DNA of 64,000 bases from SZUA-36 sp963753105 (GCA_963753105.1 CAVWBD010000001.1:744001-808000), one strand, 5' to 3'; counted from the first letter of the stretch, positions 29,679 to 38,976 are shown. Notes: generated from the letters alone by a model not told the origin. Translations and numbers: made by a program.

Positions 29679-31055
29679 ATGGCCGGTCTGATGTCCTTGT
29701 TCCTGTTCGTGGCGGCGGGATTTTCCCTGCTGGCCGGCTTTCCGGTCGCGTTTACGCTGGCCGGCGTGGCGCTGATTTTTGCGCTGATCGGCGTCGTAAC
29801 AGGCACCTTTGACGCGGCATTTCTGAGCGCCTTTCCAAACCGCATATTTGGCATCATGAGCAACGAGACGCTGATCGCCGTACCGGTGTTTGTATTCATG
29901 GGGGTGATGCTGGAGCGCTCGAAACTCGCTGAACAGTTGTTGCAGGCAATGGCGCAGTTGATGCGCAGGATTCCCGGCGGGCTGGGCCTGGCCGTCATGC
30001 TGGTGGGTGCATTGATGGCCGCGAGTACCGGTATCGTCGGCGCGACCGTCGTGACGATGGGCTTATTGTCCCTGCCGACCATGCTGAAAAATCGTTATGA
30101 CCCGGCCATCGCCACCGGCAGCATCTGTGCTGCGGGTACCCTGGGCCAGATCATCCCGCCTTCCATCGTATTGATCCTGCTGGCCGATGTGTTGTCGAAC
30201 GCTTACCAGCAAGCCCAGCTGAGCCTGGGCAATTTCAGTCCCGAGACGATCTCCGTGGGTGAATTGTTTGCCGGCGCCCTGTTGCCCGGCCTGATACTGG
30301 TGGGCCTGTACATGCTGTACCTGGTGGTGATGGGTTTCGTCAAACCGTCATTGATGCCTGCGGCTGAGTATGGTGTGGGTGAAGAGGTTTCATTGTTGAG
30401 CCTGCTGGGTCTGTTGGCAGGACCTTTACTGTTGATCGTGGCAGTGCTCGGATCCATCCTCGCGGGCCTGGCCACACCCACCGAGGCAGCGGCCGTCGGC
30501 GCCACCGGCGCCATGTTGCTGGCACTGAAGCAGAAACAACTGTCGGTTGAGACCCTGCGTTCGGTCGTTTACCAATCCGCCAAGGTCAGCGCCATGGTGT
30601 TCATGATCCTGATCGGCGCGTCCCTTTTCAGCCTGGTGTTCAGGGGCTACGGTGGTGATGAATACGTCCAGACCCTGTTGACCGGTTTACCCGGTGGTAA
30701 GGTTGGTGCGCTGCTAATCGTCATGCTGGTGTTGTTCCTGCTGGGATTTATACTGGACTTCATCGAGATCACTTACGTGGTGCTGCCGATCGTCGGCCCG
30801 ATCCTGCTGGCCATGGGTATTCACCCGGTCTGGCTGGGCGTGATGGTCGCGATCAATTTGCAGACCTCGTTTCTTACACCACCCTTTGGCTTCTCGCTGT
30901 TTTACCTGCGTGGGGTCGCTCCGCCCGAGATAGCGACCACGGCAATCTACCGTGGCGTCATCCCGTTCATCATCATCCAGTTGTTGATGCTGGGCCTGTT
31001 GACAATCTGGCCGGACCTGGCCACATGGCTGCCCTCGGTGATTTATTCCGGCTAG
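29679..31055 (+). CDS. dctM: TRAP transporter large permease (DctM family)
   Basis: A 458-residue inner-membrane protein with about 12-13 hydrophobic helices. Family markers are FAFLGVPVAFTLA-like LLAGFPVAFTLAGVAL, NETLIAVPVFVFMGVMLERS, GIVGATVVTMGLLSLPTMLKNRYDPA (in pieces), CAAGTLGQIIPPSIVLILLA and LGVMVAINLQTSFLTPPFGFSLFYLRG. It resembles the subgroup annotated for mannitol/chloroaromatic-like substrates, a label that says little about the real substrate. It pumps with a sodium gradient and needs a binding protein and a small DctQ subunit. A DctP-type protein is at 34876-35986 on the opposite strand; DctQ was not found. Confidence 0.93.
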   Translation: MAGLMSLFLFVAAGFSLLAGFPVAFTLAGVALIFALIGVVTGTFDAAFLSAFPNRIFGIMSNETLIAVPVFVFMGVMLERSKLAEQLLQAMAQLMRRIPGGLGLAVMLVGALMAASTGIVGATVVTMGLLSLPTMLKNRYDPAIATGSICAAGTLGQIIPPSIVLILLADVLSNAYQQAQLSLGNFSPETISVGELFAGALLPGLILVGLYMLYLVVMGFVKPSLMPAAEYGVGEEVSLLSLLGLLAGPLLLIVAVLGSILAGLATPTEAAAVGATGAMLLALKQKQLSVETLRSVVYQSAKVSAMVFMILIGASLFSLVFRGYGGDEYVQTLLTGLPGGKVGALLIVMLVLFLLGFILDFIEITYVVLPIVGPILLAMGIHPVWLGVMVAINLQTSFLTPPFGFSLFYLRGVAPPEIATTAIYRGVIPFIIIQLLMLGLLTIWPDLATWLPSVIYSG

Positions 31056-31392
31056 AGCAACCGCTTCGAGACTGACTCCGGAAGTTCACGCCTGGTGAGT
31101 GCGAATGGCCGAGTTCGACCAAAAGCCGCCCTATCAATTACCTCAAAACACGGCCAATATATCGTGGGTGGAGTCTTCACACAGCCTCGGCCAGAAGCGA
31201 AAATTAAACAAACAAGAGCGCCGTATTGACAATCCCGGGACTTTTCTGACAAATAGCTTGTTCAATTCTGGGATGCCGGGATGTAATTAGGGAACAGCCA
31301 GAAGCCGCCAGTCGGATTTCTGCGGCGATGGTGCTCCGGATTTAAAGGGCCGCCAAGCCTTGGCAGCCCTTCACACTTCCGAGACTTTGATC
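31056..31392. other. 337-bp gap after dctM
   Basis: No gene was found. It contains a GGCCGAGTTCGACCAAAAGCC element (31102-31122) related in inverted orientation to 34588-34612, and the terminator hairpin of the leftward gene at 31345-31371. Confidence 0.5.
31345..31371 (-). terminator. Terminator of the secreted orphan gene
   Basis: On the minus strand AAGGGCTGCCAA-ggc-TTGGCGGCCCTT forms a 12-bp stem with one mismatch and is followed by TAAAT. It lies 21 bp past the stop of the gene at 31393. Confidence 0.6.
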
Positions 31393-32067
31393 TTACTCCT
31401 TGATCGTGCCGGTAAACTCCGCTTCCGGCTCATCAAACAGCCCTAGTGCCGGCGGAAGGAATTCATACGGAATCGGAGACGGTGTGTACGTTGTGATCCA
31501 CATCGTGCCATCGAAGTGCAGACCGTCCAGGTCTCCCCCAACTCCTTTGGCAACAAGCTTGAGATCGCCAATCCAGAAACTAAAGCCGTTGAGACTGTAG
31601 ATCTGTCGCTGTCCATTCCAGGTACCTTGCCAGAAGCTGGTCGCAGTCATTACCAGTTCCTCGGGATAGGGGCCGTCCTTGTCGCAGTTTTCCGTTGGCA
31701 TGATCATCCATGTTCCCCATACCGAGCCGCTGGAGTTAGCATCGAAGTTCCCGTTGCTGGTGTATACGCCGACACCAGTCATGCGCGGGTCGTTGGATGT
31801 CGTGCAAGTCCATGCGGCCCCGTCGCGAAAGTGCAAGCGACCCGTGGTCGAGTCAGAGCAGTAGGGCCCAATAAATTGGTCGACCACCAACTCGCCGCCG
31901 GGGCACGTTATGGTGGAAGGTGATAGCGGCGTATCATTCCATGCCCAGTTATCGAAGCCCTCAATTTGCGTTCGCGTGACACCAAACTCAGCAGCGAAGC
32001 TGGCGGGCATGATCACCACACCCATGAACAGAAGAGTAGACAGGCAGGTTACAAGCATTTTTTTCAT
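31393..32067 (-). CDS. Secreted protein of unknown function
   Basis: A 224-residue exported protein, not recognised. Signal peptide MKKMLVTCLSTLLFMGVVIMPASFA, start ATG 32067 behind GGAGGAA at 32074-32080. The mature part is rich in Trp, Gly, Thr and aromatic residues and reads as a beta-sandwich, with two separated cysteine pairs (TCPGGELVVDQFIGPYCSD; TCTTSNDP...NCDKDG). It resembles periplasmic or extracellular beta proteins found near TRAP or outer-membrane genes but has no catalytic motif. It is monocistronic with its own terminator. Confidence 0.75.
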   Translation of the reverse strand: MKKMLVTCLSTLLFMGVVIMPASFAAEFGVTRTQIEGFDNWAWNDTPLSPSTITCPGGELVVDQFIGPYCSDSTTGRLHFRDGAAWTCTTSNDPRMTGVGVYTSNGNFDANSSGSVWGTWMIMPTENCDKDGPYPEELVMTATSFWQGTWNGQRQIYSLNGFSFWIGDLKLVAKGVGGDLDGLHFDGTMWITTYTPSPIPYEFLPPALGLFDEPEAEFTGTIKE

Positions 32068-32293
32068 GACCAATTCCTCCGTTTGAGTTGTTTAGAACAT
32101 CTAACAAACAAAGCGTACAAAAGACATCGCGGGAAAGCATGACCGTTGGGTGACGAGTAGCTGACGAAATCGATACGGCGACCAACCGGGTGTCACGCCT
32201 GACTTTCATGTTGTACTATTGCCCGTATCCCAGAATTAGGGTGACCGGCACCCTCGGGGAATCCCGATGCTCAATTCCGTGGACTGATAAGTC

Positions 32294-34024
32294 ATGAACC
32301 AGCAACCTGTGTACCGTTTCGATGGTTTCGTGGTCGATCTCGAGGCGTGGCGGCTGTCCCGGGCCGGGCAGGAGATTCACCTCGATCCAATAGTATTGAA
32401 ACTCCTCATTTACCTGATTGCCAACAACAGCCGGCTCGTCACACACCAGGAGTTGATGGACACTGTCTGGGGTGGCACGGTGATCAGCGATTCAGCGCTC
32501 ACCAAGGCGGTGGCCCGCTTGCGAAAGGCTTTGGGTGATGATTCCGCCACCCACCGTTACCTTGAAACCGTGCGCTCGCAAGGATATCGCTTCGTTGCAA
32601 TGGTCGAAGAGGAAAGAGGTTGTTCACTCGCCGTCCTGCCTCTGAAAAACCTGACCGGAGATGCTGAGCTAGGCTATTACGTCGACGGCCTGCATGACCT
32701 CCTGATAACGGAGCTCTATAAACTCCCCGGTTTAGGGGTGACGTCCCGGCAGTCGACGATCCGCTACCGGGACAGTAACCTGTCGATGCCCGACATTGCT
32801 TTGGAACTGGGTGTGGACGCCCTGGTCGAGGGCAGCCTGTTACGGAAAGACGGCACGATCGAGTTGACTATCCAGTTGATTGACGGAAATAGTGACAAGC
32901 ATCTCTGGGCGGAGCGGTACACCCGCGAGATATCATCGATATTGAACATGATCGCAGACATAACAAGTGCGATCGGCGTCGAGATCGGCGTCACCACGGT
33001 GTCACCGGGTAGCGAAAGGCCGATTCACGACCGGATGGCCCAGGTAGACCCGCGTGCTATCGACGCCTACGCCCTGGGCACCACGCATCTCGAACAGCTT
33101 TCGAGGAATGGGCTACGTACCGCGATCACTCAACTGGAGATGGCGGTCGCGATCGAACCGAAGTTCGCACAAGCCTGGGCCCAACTTGCGGTGGCGTACG
33201 CAATGGAAGGACTGTTTGGTTTTGCCCCGCCGCGGGATGCTATCGAAACTGCCCGTGACGCCGCGATGAAGGCGGTCGAAGCAGACGAGCAGTTCTACGG
33301 CGGTCATTCGGCGCTCGGCTGGACGCGGTTATGGACGGGGGACTTTGATGGCGCTTGTGAATTGTTCAAGGAGGCGCTTCGGCTCAACCCATCTGCTCCC
33401 GCTGCAATTCACGGTGAAGCCGACTGCCTGATGTTCGACGGTCGCGTGGACGAGAGCCTGGCCCGGTTGCGCGAATTGGTGACGATCAGCCCATTCAGCG
33501 TCATGGACAATATTCCGTTGCCGACCCACCTGTACATGGCACGCCGCTATGACGAGGCCATCATCGCAGCTACGGCCATGCAGGCGCGTCTCCCGCAGTT
33601 CTCGATGCACAGAATTTTTGCCAGGGTGTACTGGCAACAGGGTCTTTATGACGAGGCGCTGAAAGAGGAGCGACTGGAACTCGGGCGGCGTGGCGATGCC
33701 GTTCTCCTTGAGGCTCTTGAAGATGGTCTTGACGCCTCCGGACCGGCTGGTGCGATGCACGCGATGGCCAAAACGCTGGCCACCCGTGTTGGCGAATCTT
33801 ACGTCGAACCTTTCAATATCGGGGGGGCTTTCGCACGAGCCGGGATGGCCGACGAGGCAATATACTGGCTGGAAAAGGCCGTTGAAAATGGCTCATACGA
33901 AATGCATTACATCGCATTTTGGCCCCACTTAGACTTCTTGCGCAACGATGAACGGTACCAGAAGCTGGTGGATCGTGTGTATGGCCACAAGGCTCAGGCC
34001 ATCCGAAAGTTGGAGATCACTTGA
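32294..34024 (+). CDS. Winged-helix (OmpR/CadC-type) regulator with TolB-like and TPR domains
   Basis: A 576-residue soluble protein. An N-terminal winged-helix DNA-binding domain (about 6-105: YRFDGFVVDLEAWRLSR, LLIYLIANNSRLVTHQELMDTVW, SALTKAVARLRKALGDD, TVRSQGYRF) is joined to a TolB/FlgO-like domain (SLAVLPLKNLTGDAELGYYVDGLHDLLITELYKL) and then TPR repeats (about 260-560). Unlike CadC it has no membrane helix between the DNA-binding and sensor parts. The TolB-TPR half is shared with the membrane proteins at 6945 and 24841. Target genes are unknown; the divergent secreted-protein gene at 31393 and dctM nearby are candidates. Confidence 0.85.
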   Translation: MNQQPVYRFDGFVVDLEAWRLSRAGQEIHLDPIVLKLLIYLIANNSRLVTHQELMDTVWGGTVISDSALTKAVARLRKALGDDSATHRYLETVRSQGYRFVAMVEEERGCSLAVLPLKNLTGDAELGYYVDGLHDLLITELYKLPGLGVTSRQSTIRYRDSNLSMPDIALELGVDALVEGSLLRKDGTIELTIQLIDGNSDKHLWAERYTREISSILNMIADITSAIGVEIGVTTVSPGSERPIHDRMAQVDPRAIDAYALGTTHLEQLSRNGLRTAITQLEMAVAIEPKFAQAWAQLAVAYAMEGLFGFAPPRDAIETARDAAMKAVEADEQFYGGHSALGWTRLWTGDFDGACELFKEALRLNPSAPAAIHGEADCLMFDGRVDESLARLRELVTISPFSVMDNIPLPTHLYMARRYDEAIIAATAMQARLPQFSMHRIFARVYWQQGLYDEALKEERLELGRRGDAVLLEALEDGLDASGPAGAMHAMAKTLATRVGESYVEPFNIGGAFARAGMADEAIYWLEKAVENGSYEMHYIAFWPHLDFLRNDERYQKLVDRVYGHKAQAIRKLEIT

Positions 34025-34026
34025 TT

Positions 34027-34497
34027 CTAGGCACGACCTGTTCCGCCCATTCGCGCCTTCATGACCATTTGAAGGACGGCGAGTTGACTGGGCCATTGAC
34101 CACTGAATTTGGGCAACTCATCAGCGACATCGGCTAGGCGGGACTCGTAATATACGTGCATTACGGGTTCCGGCAATTTGAAATCGTCCGGGTATCGGGC
34201 AGCGGGAACGAACGCCAGCGTTAGAAACGGCAATACCGTCATTCGGGCCATGACAAAGCACCCGCAGGAACGGCAAAATCCCCGCTGTGCAGCCGGACGC
34301 CGCTCGCGCGTCTCGAATCGAACATGTTCGACGCGGTCAGGTGGAAGGTGTTTCGCCATTAGAACGGTAGAGTCTGCAAACGCTGCCTGATTAGCAGACT
34401 GACAGATGGTGCAATGGCATTTAATGCGTCCCAGCAACGGGCCAGCAACGACTAACCCGGCTTTTCCGCAACCACAGGTGCATTGCACTTCATTCAT
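34027..34497 (-). CDS. GFA/CENP-V-fold zinc protein
   Basis: A 156-residue protein with the GFA family zinc ligands: QCTCGCGKAG near the start, KCHCTICQSANQAAFAD, and FCRSCGCFV. The middle residues AARY and the C-terminal YESRLADVADELPKFSG follow the family pattern. GFA proteins include S-(hydroxymethyl)glutathione synthase-type enzymes, but most members have unknown substrates. The gene ends 3 bp from the convergent regulator gene at 34024. Confidence 0.85.
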   Translation of the reverse strand: MNEVQCTCGCGKAGLVVAGPLLGRIKCHCTICQSANQAAFADSTVLMAKHLPPDRVEHVRFETRERRPAAQRGFCRSCGCFVMARMTVLPFLTLAFVPAARYPDDFKLPEPVMHVYYESRLADVADELPKFSGQWPSQLAVLQMVMKARMGGTGRA

Positions 34498-34875
34498 CTT
34501 TCGACTGGCCTGGTCAAGTGAAATCCGTATAAGAGAAGTATAACCGAGGAGCCTGCCATCAAGATAAATTTACGAGGCATCAACCAATTCCGCTTCTGGC
34601 CGAACTCGGCCACTCAGGTTCTTGTAATTGATGTCTATTGAGCAACTGCTTTGCGTTGAACAACGGACGAACAAATCTGGCTCAATACGGCACTGTTTGA
34701 AAGACGAAATCTGGCCTGTTTCAGATTGAGCAAACACCTTAACCTGAATTTCTGTCAGTCGCGAACGTTCTCAAGGCCTGCAGCGGGGTAACTCGAACTG
34801 TGTCCGGGTGTTCCTTACCCGGGACCGTCATTCGCCGGGACATGAATGAACGCGCGCCCGGGGATGGCCTCGTTG
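34498..34875. other. 378-bp gap with repeat copy C
   Basis: No gene was found. It has the element at 34588-34612 (CGCTTCTGGCCGAACTCGGCC), AT-rich DNA at 34620-34700, and repeat copy C at 34794-34870 reaching the dctP stop codon. Confidence 0.5.
34794..34870 (-). repeat. Dispersed palindromic intergenic repeat, copy C (truncated)
   Basis: About 77 bp in inverted orientation relative to copies A and B: CGAACTGTGTCCGGGTGTTC at the start and GCGCCCGGGGATGGCCTCG at the end. It aligns with the reverse complement of copy B over its outer arm and core, but the second arm is missing. The truncated end lies within about 10 bp of the dctP stop. Confidence 0.7.
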
Positions 34876-35986
34876 CTACGACTCAGGGCGGAGGTTCAGC
34901 AAGGTGCGCTCCGAGATATCCGTCCACGGATCGACGATTTCCCGGAATGCCCGGAACGAGGCGTAAATCCGGCCGGTCATTTCGTCCTCGTCCGACAATT
35001 CTTCCATAAGTTGTCTGCTGATATCAGCCAGGTGTTGCAGCACTTCGTCCGGGAACCGCCGCAGTTCAACATGGTGCTCTTCCACCAGCCGCTTGAGTGC
35101 GACACCGTTGTTGTAGGTGAACTCGGACAGCGAATCCATGACCATCGCCTGGCAGGCGACGCTGACGATGGCCTGCAGGTCTTCGGGCAATGAATCCCAG
35201 GCCTGCACGGTTGACCATGCATTCCAGCGCGGTGCCGGGCTCATGCCAGCCTGGGTGATAGTAATAGCGCGCGGCACGGAAAAATCCCAGTGCAAGGTCG
35301 TTGTAGGGACCGACCCATTCGGTCGCATCGATGGCGCCGGTTTGCAAGGCCGTGAATAGCTCGGCCGCGGGGATATTCGTTGGTGTGCCACCGGCCCGCT
35401 TGAGGATTTCACCACCGAGACCGGGTATCCGCATCTTGAGACCTTTGAGGTCCTCGATGCTGTTGATTTCGCGGTTGAACCAGCCACCCATCTGGGGGCC
35501 CGAACTGGCCGCCAGGAAGGGCACGATGCCATGCGGCGCATAGACTTCCCGCCACAGCTCGAGTCCACCACCGTGGTAAATCCAGCCGTGTAACTCCTGT
35601 GCGGTCATACCAAAGGGTATACCCGCGAAAATCTGTGCTGCAGGCGCCTTGCCTTTCCAGTAATAGGGAGCGGAATGGGCCATTTCGGCGGTGCCCTGGT
35701 GGACCGCGTCAAATACTTCGAAAGGCGGTACCAGTTCATTGCCACCGTAGACCTTGACTTTCAAGCGGCCGTTACTGAGCCGGGTGATGTAGTCCGCCAG
35801 GCGGTTGGCGCCAGTGCCCAATCCGGGAAAATCCCGTGGCCAGGAGGTGACCATTTTCCACTCAAATGTCGGGGTTGATGCCTGCTCTTCACAACTGCTG
35901 TTGGTTCCGGTCGAGCCCCCACAAGCACCCAGCAGACCGGCGGCACTTGCCAGGCCGGCGGCGCCAACAAATTCTCTTCTGTCCAT
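34876..35986 (-). CDS. dctP: TRAP transporter substrate-binding protein (DctP family), frameshifted near 35218
   Basis: About 369 residues. The N terminus MDRREFVGAAGLASAAGLLGACGG has a twin-arginine-like RRE motif and a lipobox-like LLGAC, so it may be a Tat-exported lipoprotein. The binding-protein fold has FEWKMVTSWPRDFPGLGTGANRLA (in pieces), GNELVPPFEVFDAV, MRIPGLGGEILKRAGGTP (the ligand-arginine loop) and ATEWVGPYNDLALGF. One extra G in GTGCAGGCCTGG (about 35218) breaks the frame before WDSLPEDLQAIV. It resembles the alpha-keto acid/mannitol-type TRAP binding proteins. It probably serves the DctM at 29679, though separated from it by four other features. Confidence 0.88.
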
Positions 35987-36073
35987 GGGGTATCCTCCTG
36001 TGTGTAGTGCACAGCGCTTGATGCTATAGTGGAGACAGGGAGTTTATATTAACTGGCTCTAAATTCCGATTTC

Positions 36074-36280
36074 ATGAAATCAGACGACATTTCAGAGACT
36101 ACGCAATTACTCGCCGAACTGCGCGAAGAGCATCGCGACCTCGACCTGGCGATCAAACGCATGGCCATGGACCCGTGGCAGGACCAGTTACGGATACGAC
36201 GTTTGAAAAAGCGTAAGTTAAAACTCAAGGACTGGATTGCGCGGCTGGAATCAAAACTGATACCGGACCTGGACGCCTGA
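36074..36280 (+). CDS. YdcH-like DUF465 small protein
   Basis: A 68-residue, highly charged helical protein with the DUF465 core LREEHRDLDLAIKRMA and the basic turn RIRRLKKRKLKLKDWIARLE. It is predicted to be a single coiled-coil hairpin. The function is unknown in all bacteria. It stands alone, divergent from dctP, and converges on plsB. Confidence 0.85.
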   Translation: MKSDDISETTQLLAELREEHRDLDLAIKRMAMDPWQDQLRIRRLKKRKLKLKDWIARLESKLIPDLDA

Positions 36281-36296
36281 AAGCAACCTGACCAGG

Positions 36297-38855
36297 TCAG
36301 CCATCATTTTCCGCCAACGGTGCCTGCCGGTCGATTTCCTGCCGGATGGCCTCACCGAGAATAAACTGTGCATCCTTGCTGATCATTTCCAGGCGTCGGT
36401 CAAATACCAGCTTGTCGTCCTGGTTAGGTGACAAATACCCGGTCTTGCGCAATTGCGCGATAAAACCCTTGAACAGGAACTTGTCATAGAACTCCGGCGC
36501 ATCGAATTCGTGCAACATGGATATACGTTGCGCGGTGTGAATGCACAAGCGCTCGAGTTCCGCCCGGCTCAGTACACCGGAACCATTCCTGGCCAATATC
36601 GAAATGGTAATCAGGTAGCGGTGCAAGGTCTGCAACAGGCTGTGGGCCAGTATCCTGAGCTGCATGACCGCCTCGGGGTTGTCCGGCGTGCGGTGCAAGG
36701 TTTCACCGTCTTCATCACGAACCAGCAAACCATGCTTGAGCAATTGCTCGATGGACTGATCCAGGGCTTCTATGATTTGTTGCTGATCCCATGGCAGGAA
36801 CAACTCGGCCTGTAAAAACGGGTGGGCGATGGTTATGAATTTGTGCAGGTGAGAGATCTGGAAGCTACGGTGCTCCATGAAACAACAGGCGACCAAAGAC
36901 GGCAACGCGACCAGGTGCGCGACGTTGTTGCGCAGATAAGTCAGGCCTACCGCCCGGTCGGGCTGGATCGAAATGATGTCGCCCAGGGTATGTTCCTGGC
37001 GCCGCAGGATTTTCATCTGGAAGCCGTACTCAACGATTTCCTCTGCGTCCCTCGAAGTTAGCGTGACACGCCCGGGTGTCGGTTCATTGCTCAGCAAGGC
37101 CTTGTACAAGGCGATTTGCTTGGCCAATTGCTTTTCACCCAGTGCGTGGCGTGGCGTGCCCAGCAATACCAGCGCCAGCAGGTTGACCGGGTTGACGTCG
37201 GCACTGGCGTTGATACGCGTCATGATCATCTGGCCGAGTTCCTCGATCAGTGCGCTCAGGTAGCCCGGCCGCTTGGCCTCGCGGCGGATCGTCTCCTGCC
37301 AATTGGGGTCATACTGCTCCAGCAGCTTGTCGAGGAATATGGGTTCACACAGGCTGACGTGCGCCTCGCCATAGTTGTGCCGGGTGATTCCGAAGATCTT
37401 GCGCAGGTCTGAAAGTTTCTCGGAACGCTTGGCCTTGCCGGACAGCTCGGTGGTGTAACTATCGCCCTCTACCAACCGTTCATAACCGATGTAGACGGGC
37501 TGGAACATGATCGGCCTGACCGGTGCATTCAGATAGCTCCTGACCGACATGGCCAGCATACCGGCCTTGGGTTGCAGCAAGCGCCCGGTGCGGCTGCGCG
37601 TGCCCTCGACGAAATACTCGATGGACACACCCTGGGTCTGGATCATACTGAGGTATTCGTAGAAAACGGCGGCGTAGAGTTTGTGTGAGCGGAATGAACG
37701 ACGCAGGAAAAAGGCACCGCCACGGCGCAGCAACGGACCCACAATGGGCAGGTTCAGGTTGATCCCGGCAGCGATATGCGGTGGTACGAAGCCGTTTTCA
37801 TGCACCAGGTACGACAGCAGTATGTAGTCGACGTGGCTGCGGTGACAGGGTACATAGATCACTTCCTGGCCCAGTGCCTGGTGCTGGAAATCATCAAAAT
37901 GATTCAGCTTGATACCGTTGTAGATCCGGTTCCAGAACCAGGACAACAGCACTTCGGCGACAATGATCAGCGAATAGGAATAGTTGGCCGCGATTTCACG
38001 TACATATTGTGTCGCCTGGCGGTGTGCCTGCTCCAGCGTAACCCGGGAGCGCTTGGCCTTTTCCTCGATCGCTGCACGCACCGTCGGCGAATTGACCACC
38101 TTGTCCACCATCGTACGCCGGTGCGAAAGGTCTGGTCCGATGGCTGCTGTGCGCACGCGTTTGAAATGCACACGCAGGATACGGGAGACCTTGCGCAGGG
38201 CCACGGGCGCTTCCAGGCCCTCATTGGCGAGGTCGCGTAGCGAGATCGGGCGGCTGAACTGCACGAAAGTCTTGCGGCCGTTGACCAGGGTGCTGAGAAA
38301 TCGCCTGAAGCGCCCACCGATCTCCCAGTTCTCGGCAAAGATAATGCGGGTCAGGCCACTGTCTTTGCTGGGGCGTTGGCCTACCAGCACAGTTATGGGC
38401 ACCAGCTGTACATCCAACTCAGGGTTTTGCCAGCATTGCTCGACCAGCAGCGTGAGCATCTCGGAGCTGCGCCGGGGGTCCGGTCTCCGGACAAACAGGC
38501 CCTTGAGCCGTTTCAGGACCGCATAGGAACGTCCCGGGCCATCCTTAAAGCCGGCGATTGGCAACAGGGGACGGGCCAGTTGCTGTTGTTCGCAACAGCT
38601 GTCGAGTATCAACACCGATGACAGGGCATAGGCGTCCAGTACGTAGCAAACCGGGCGGTCATCACTGATGCCGGTGTTGCCGTCAGCATCCGCCTGTATG
38701 CGGGACCTGACCCACAGGCCAAGAACCCAACGCAGGGTCAGGTACCAGCGTAATTTCAGTTTGGCAATCAATGTGATTTGCTCATGCTGTTTGGCCATTG
38801 CCGCGTATTCTAGCTTGGATTTACTGGCGCGGATAAAAAAATCCGGGCTAGGCAT
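36297..38855 (-). CDS. plsB: Glycerol-3-phosphate 1-O-acyltransferase
   Basis: Up to 852 residues, near the family norm of about 810. It catalyses the first acylation of glycerol-3-phosphate, making lysophosphatidic acid at the inner membrane. The acyltransferase motifs are HRSHVDY (HX4D), GPLLRRGGAFFLRRSF and FVEGTRSRTGRLLQPKAGML (in pieces). The long N-terminal and C-terminal helical domains of PlsB are present. The start may be ATG 38855 or the in-frame ATG 38798 (MAKQHEQITL); neither has a strong ribosome site. A sigma-70-like promoter is visible at 38947-38976. Confidence 0.95.
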   Translation of the reverse strand: MPSPDFFIRASKSKLEYAAMAKQHEQITLIAKLKLRWYLTLRWVLGLWVRSRIQADADGNTGISDDRPVCYVLDAYALSSVLILDSCCEQQQLARPLLPIAGFKDGPGRSYAVLKRLKGLFVRRPDPRRSSEMLTLLVEQCWQNPELDVQLVPITVLVGQRPSKDSGLTRIIFAENWEIGGRFRRFLSTLVNGRKTFVQFSRPISLRDLANEGLEAPVALRKVSRILRVHFKRVRTAAIGPDLSHRRTMVDKVVNSPTVRAAIEEKAKRSRVTLEQAHRQATQYVREIAANYSYSLIIVAEVLLSWFWNRIYNGIKLNHFDDFQHQALGQEVIYVPCHRSHVDYILLSYLVHENGFVPPHIAAGINLNLPIVGPLLRRGGAFFLRRSFRSHKLYAAVFYEYLSMIQTQGVSIEYFVEGTRSRTGRLLQPKAGMLAMSVRSYLNAPVRPIMFQPVYIGYERLVEGDSYTTELSGKAKRSEKLSDLRKIFGITRHNYGEAHVSLCEPIFLDKLLEQYDPNWQETIRREAKRPGYLSALIEELGQMIMTRINASADVNPVNLLALVLLGTPRHALGEKQLAKQIALYKALLSNEPTPGRVTLTSRDAEEIVEYGFQMKILRRQEHTLGDIISIQPDRAVGLTYLRNNVAHLVALPSLVACCFMEHRSFQISHLHKFITIAHPFLQAELFLPWDQQQIIEALDQSIEQLLKHGLLVRDEDGETLHRTPDNPEAVMQLRILAHSLLQTLHRYLITISILARNGSGVLSRAELERLCIHTAQRISMLHEFDAPEFYDKFLFKGFIAQLRKTGYLSPNQDDKLVFDRRLEMISKDAQFILGEAIRQEIDRQAPLAENDG

Positions 38856-38897
38856 TAAAGCCCGCCCGGAAAATCCGGCAGAGCCGGAGAGGATCGG

Positions 38898-38917
38898 TCT
38901 ACAAAAAAACTTGTAGA
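38898..38917. promoter_or_regulatory. Hairpin between plsB and its putative promoter
   Basis: TCTACAA-6 nt-TTGTAGA, a perfect 7-bp inverted repeat with an A-rich loop, lies in the probable 5' untranslated leader of plsB. Confidence 0.35.
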
Positions 38918-38946
38918 ATATTTATTTATTAATTAGTTACGGCCGT

Positions 38947-38976
38947 ATCGTAATGTCAAACATTAACTAATGTCAA
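38947..38976 (-). promoter_or_regulatory. Candidate sigma-70 promoter of plsB
   Basis: On the minus strand TTGACA (38971-38976), an 18-nt spacer and TACGAT (38947-38952). It sits 90 bp upstream of the first plsB start, in AT-rich DNA after pyrF. Confidence 0.5.

Noticed and set aside
29482..29691. Short plus-strand ORF (69 codons) before dctM as a possible DctQ or leader peptide
   Set aside because: DctQ has about four helices and 150 or more residues; this frame has none of that, and it runs into the dctM start out of frame.
34800..35009. Small ORFs over repeat copy C (GTVIRRDMNERAPGDG and similar)
   Set aside because: The same peptide appears on the antisense of copy B, showing that it is a translation of the repeat and not a gene.
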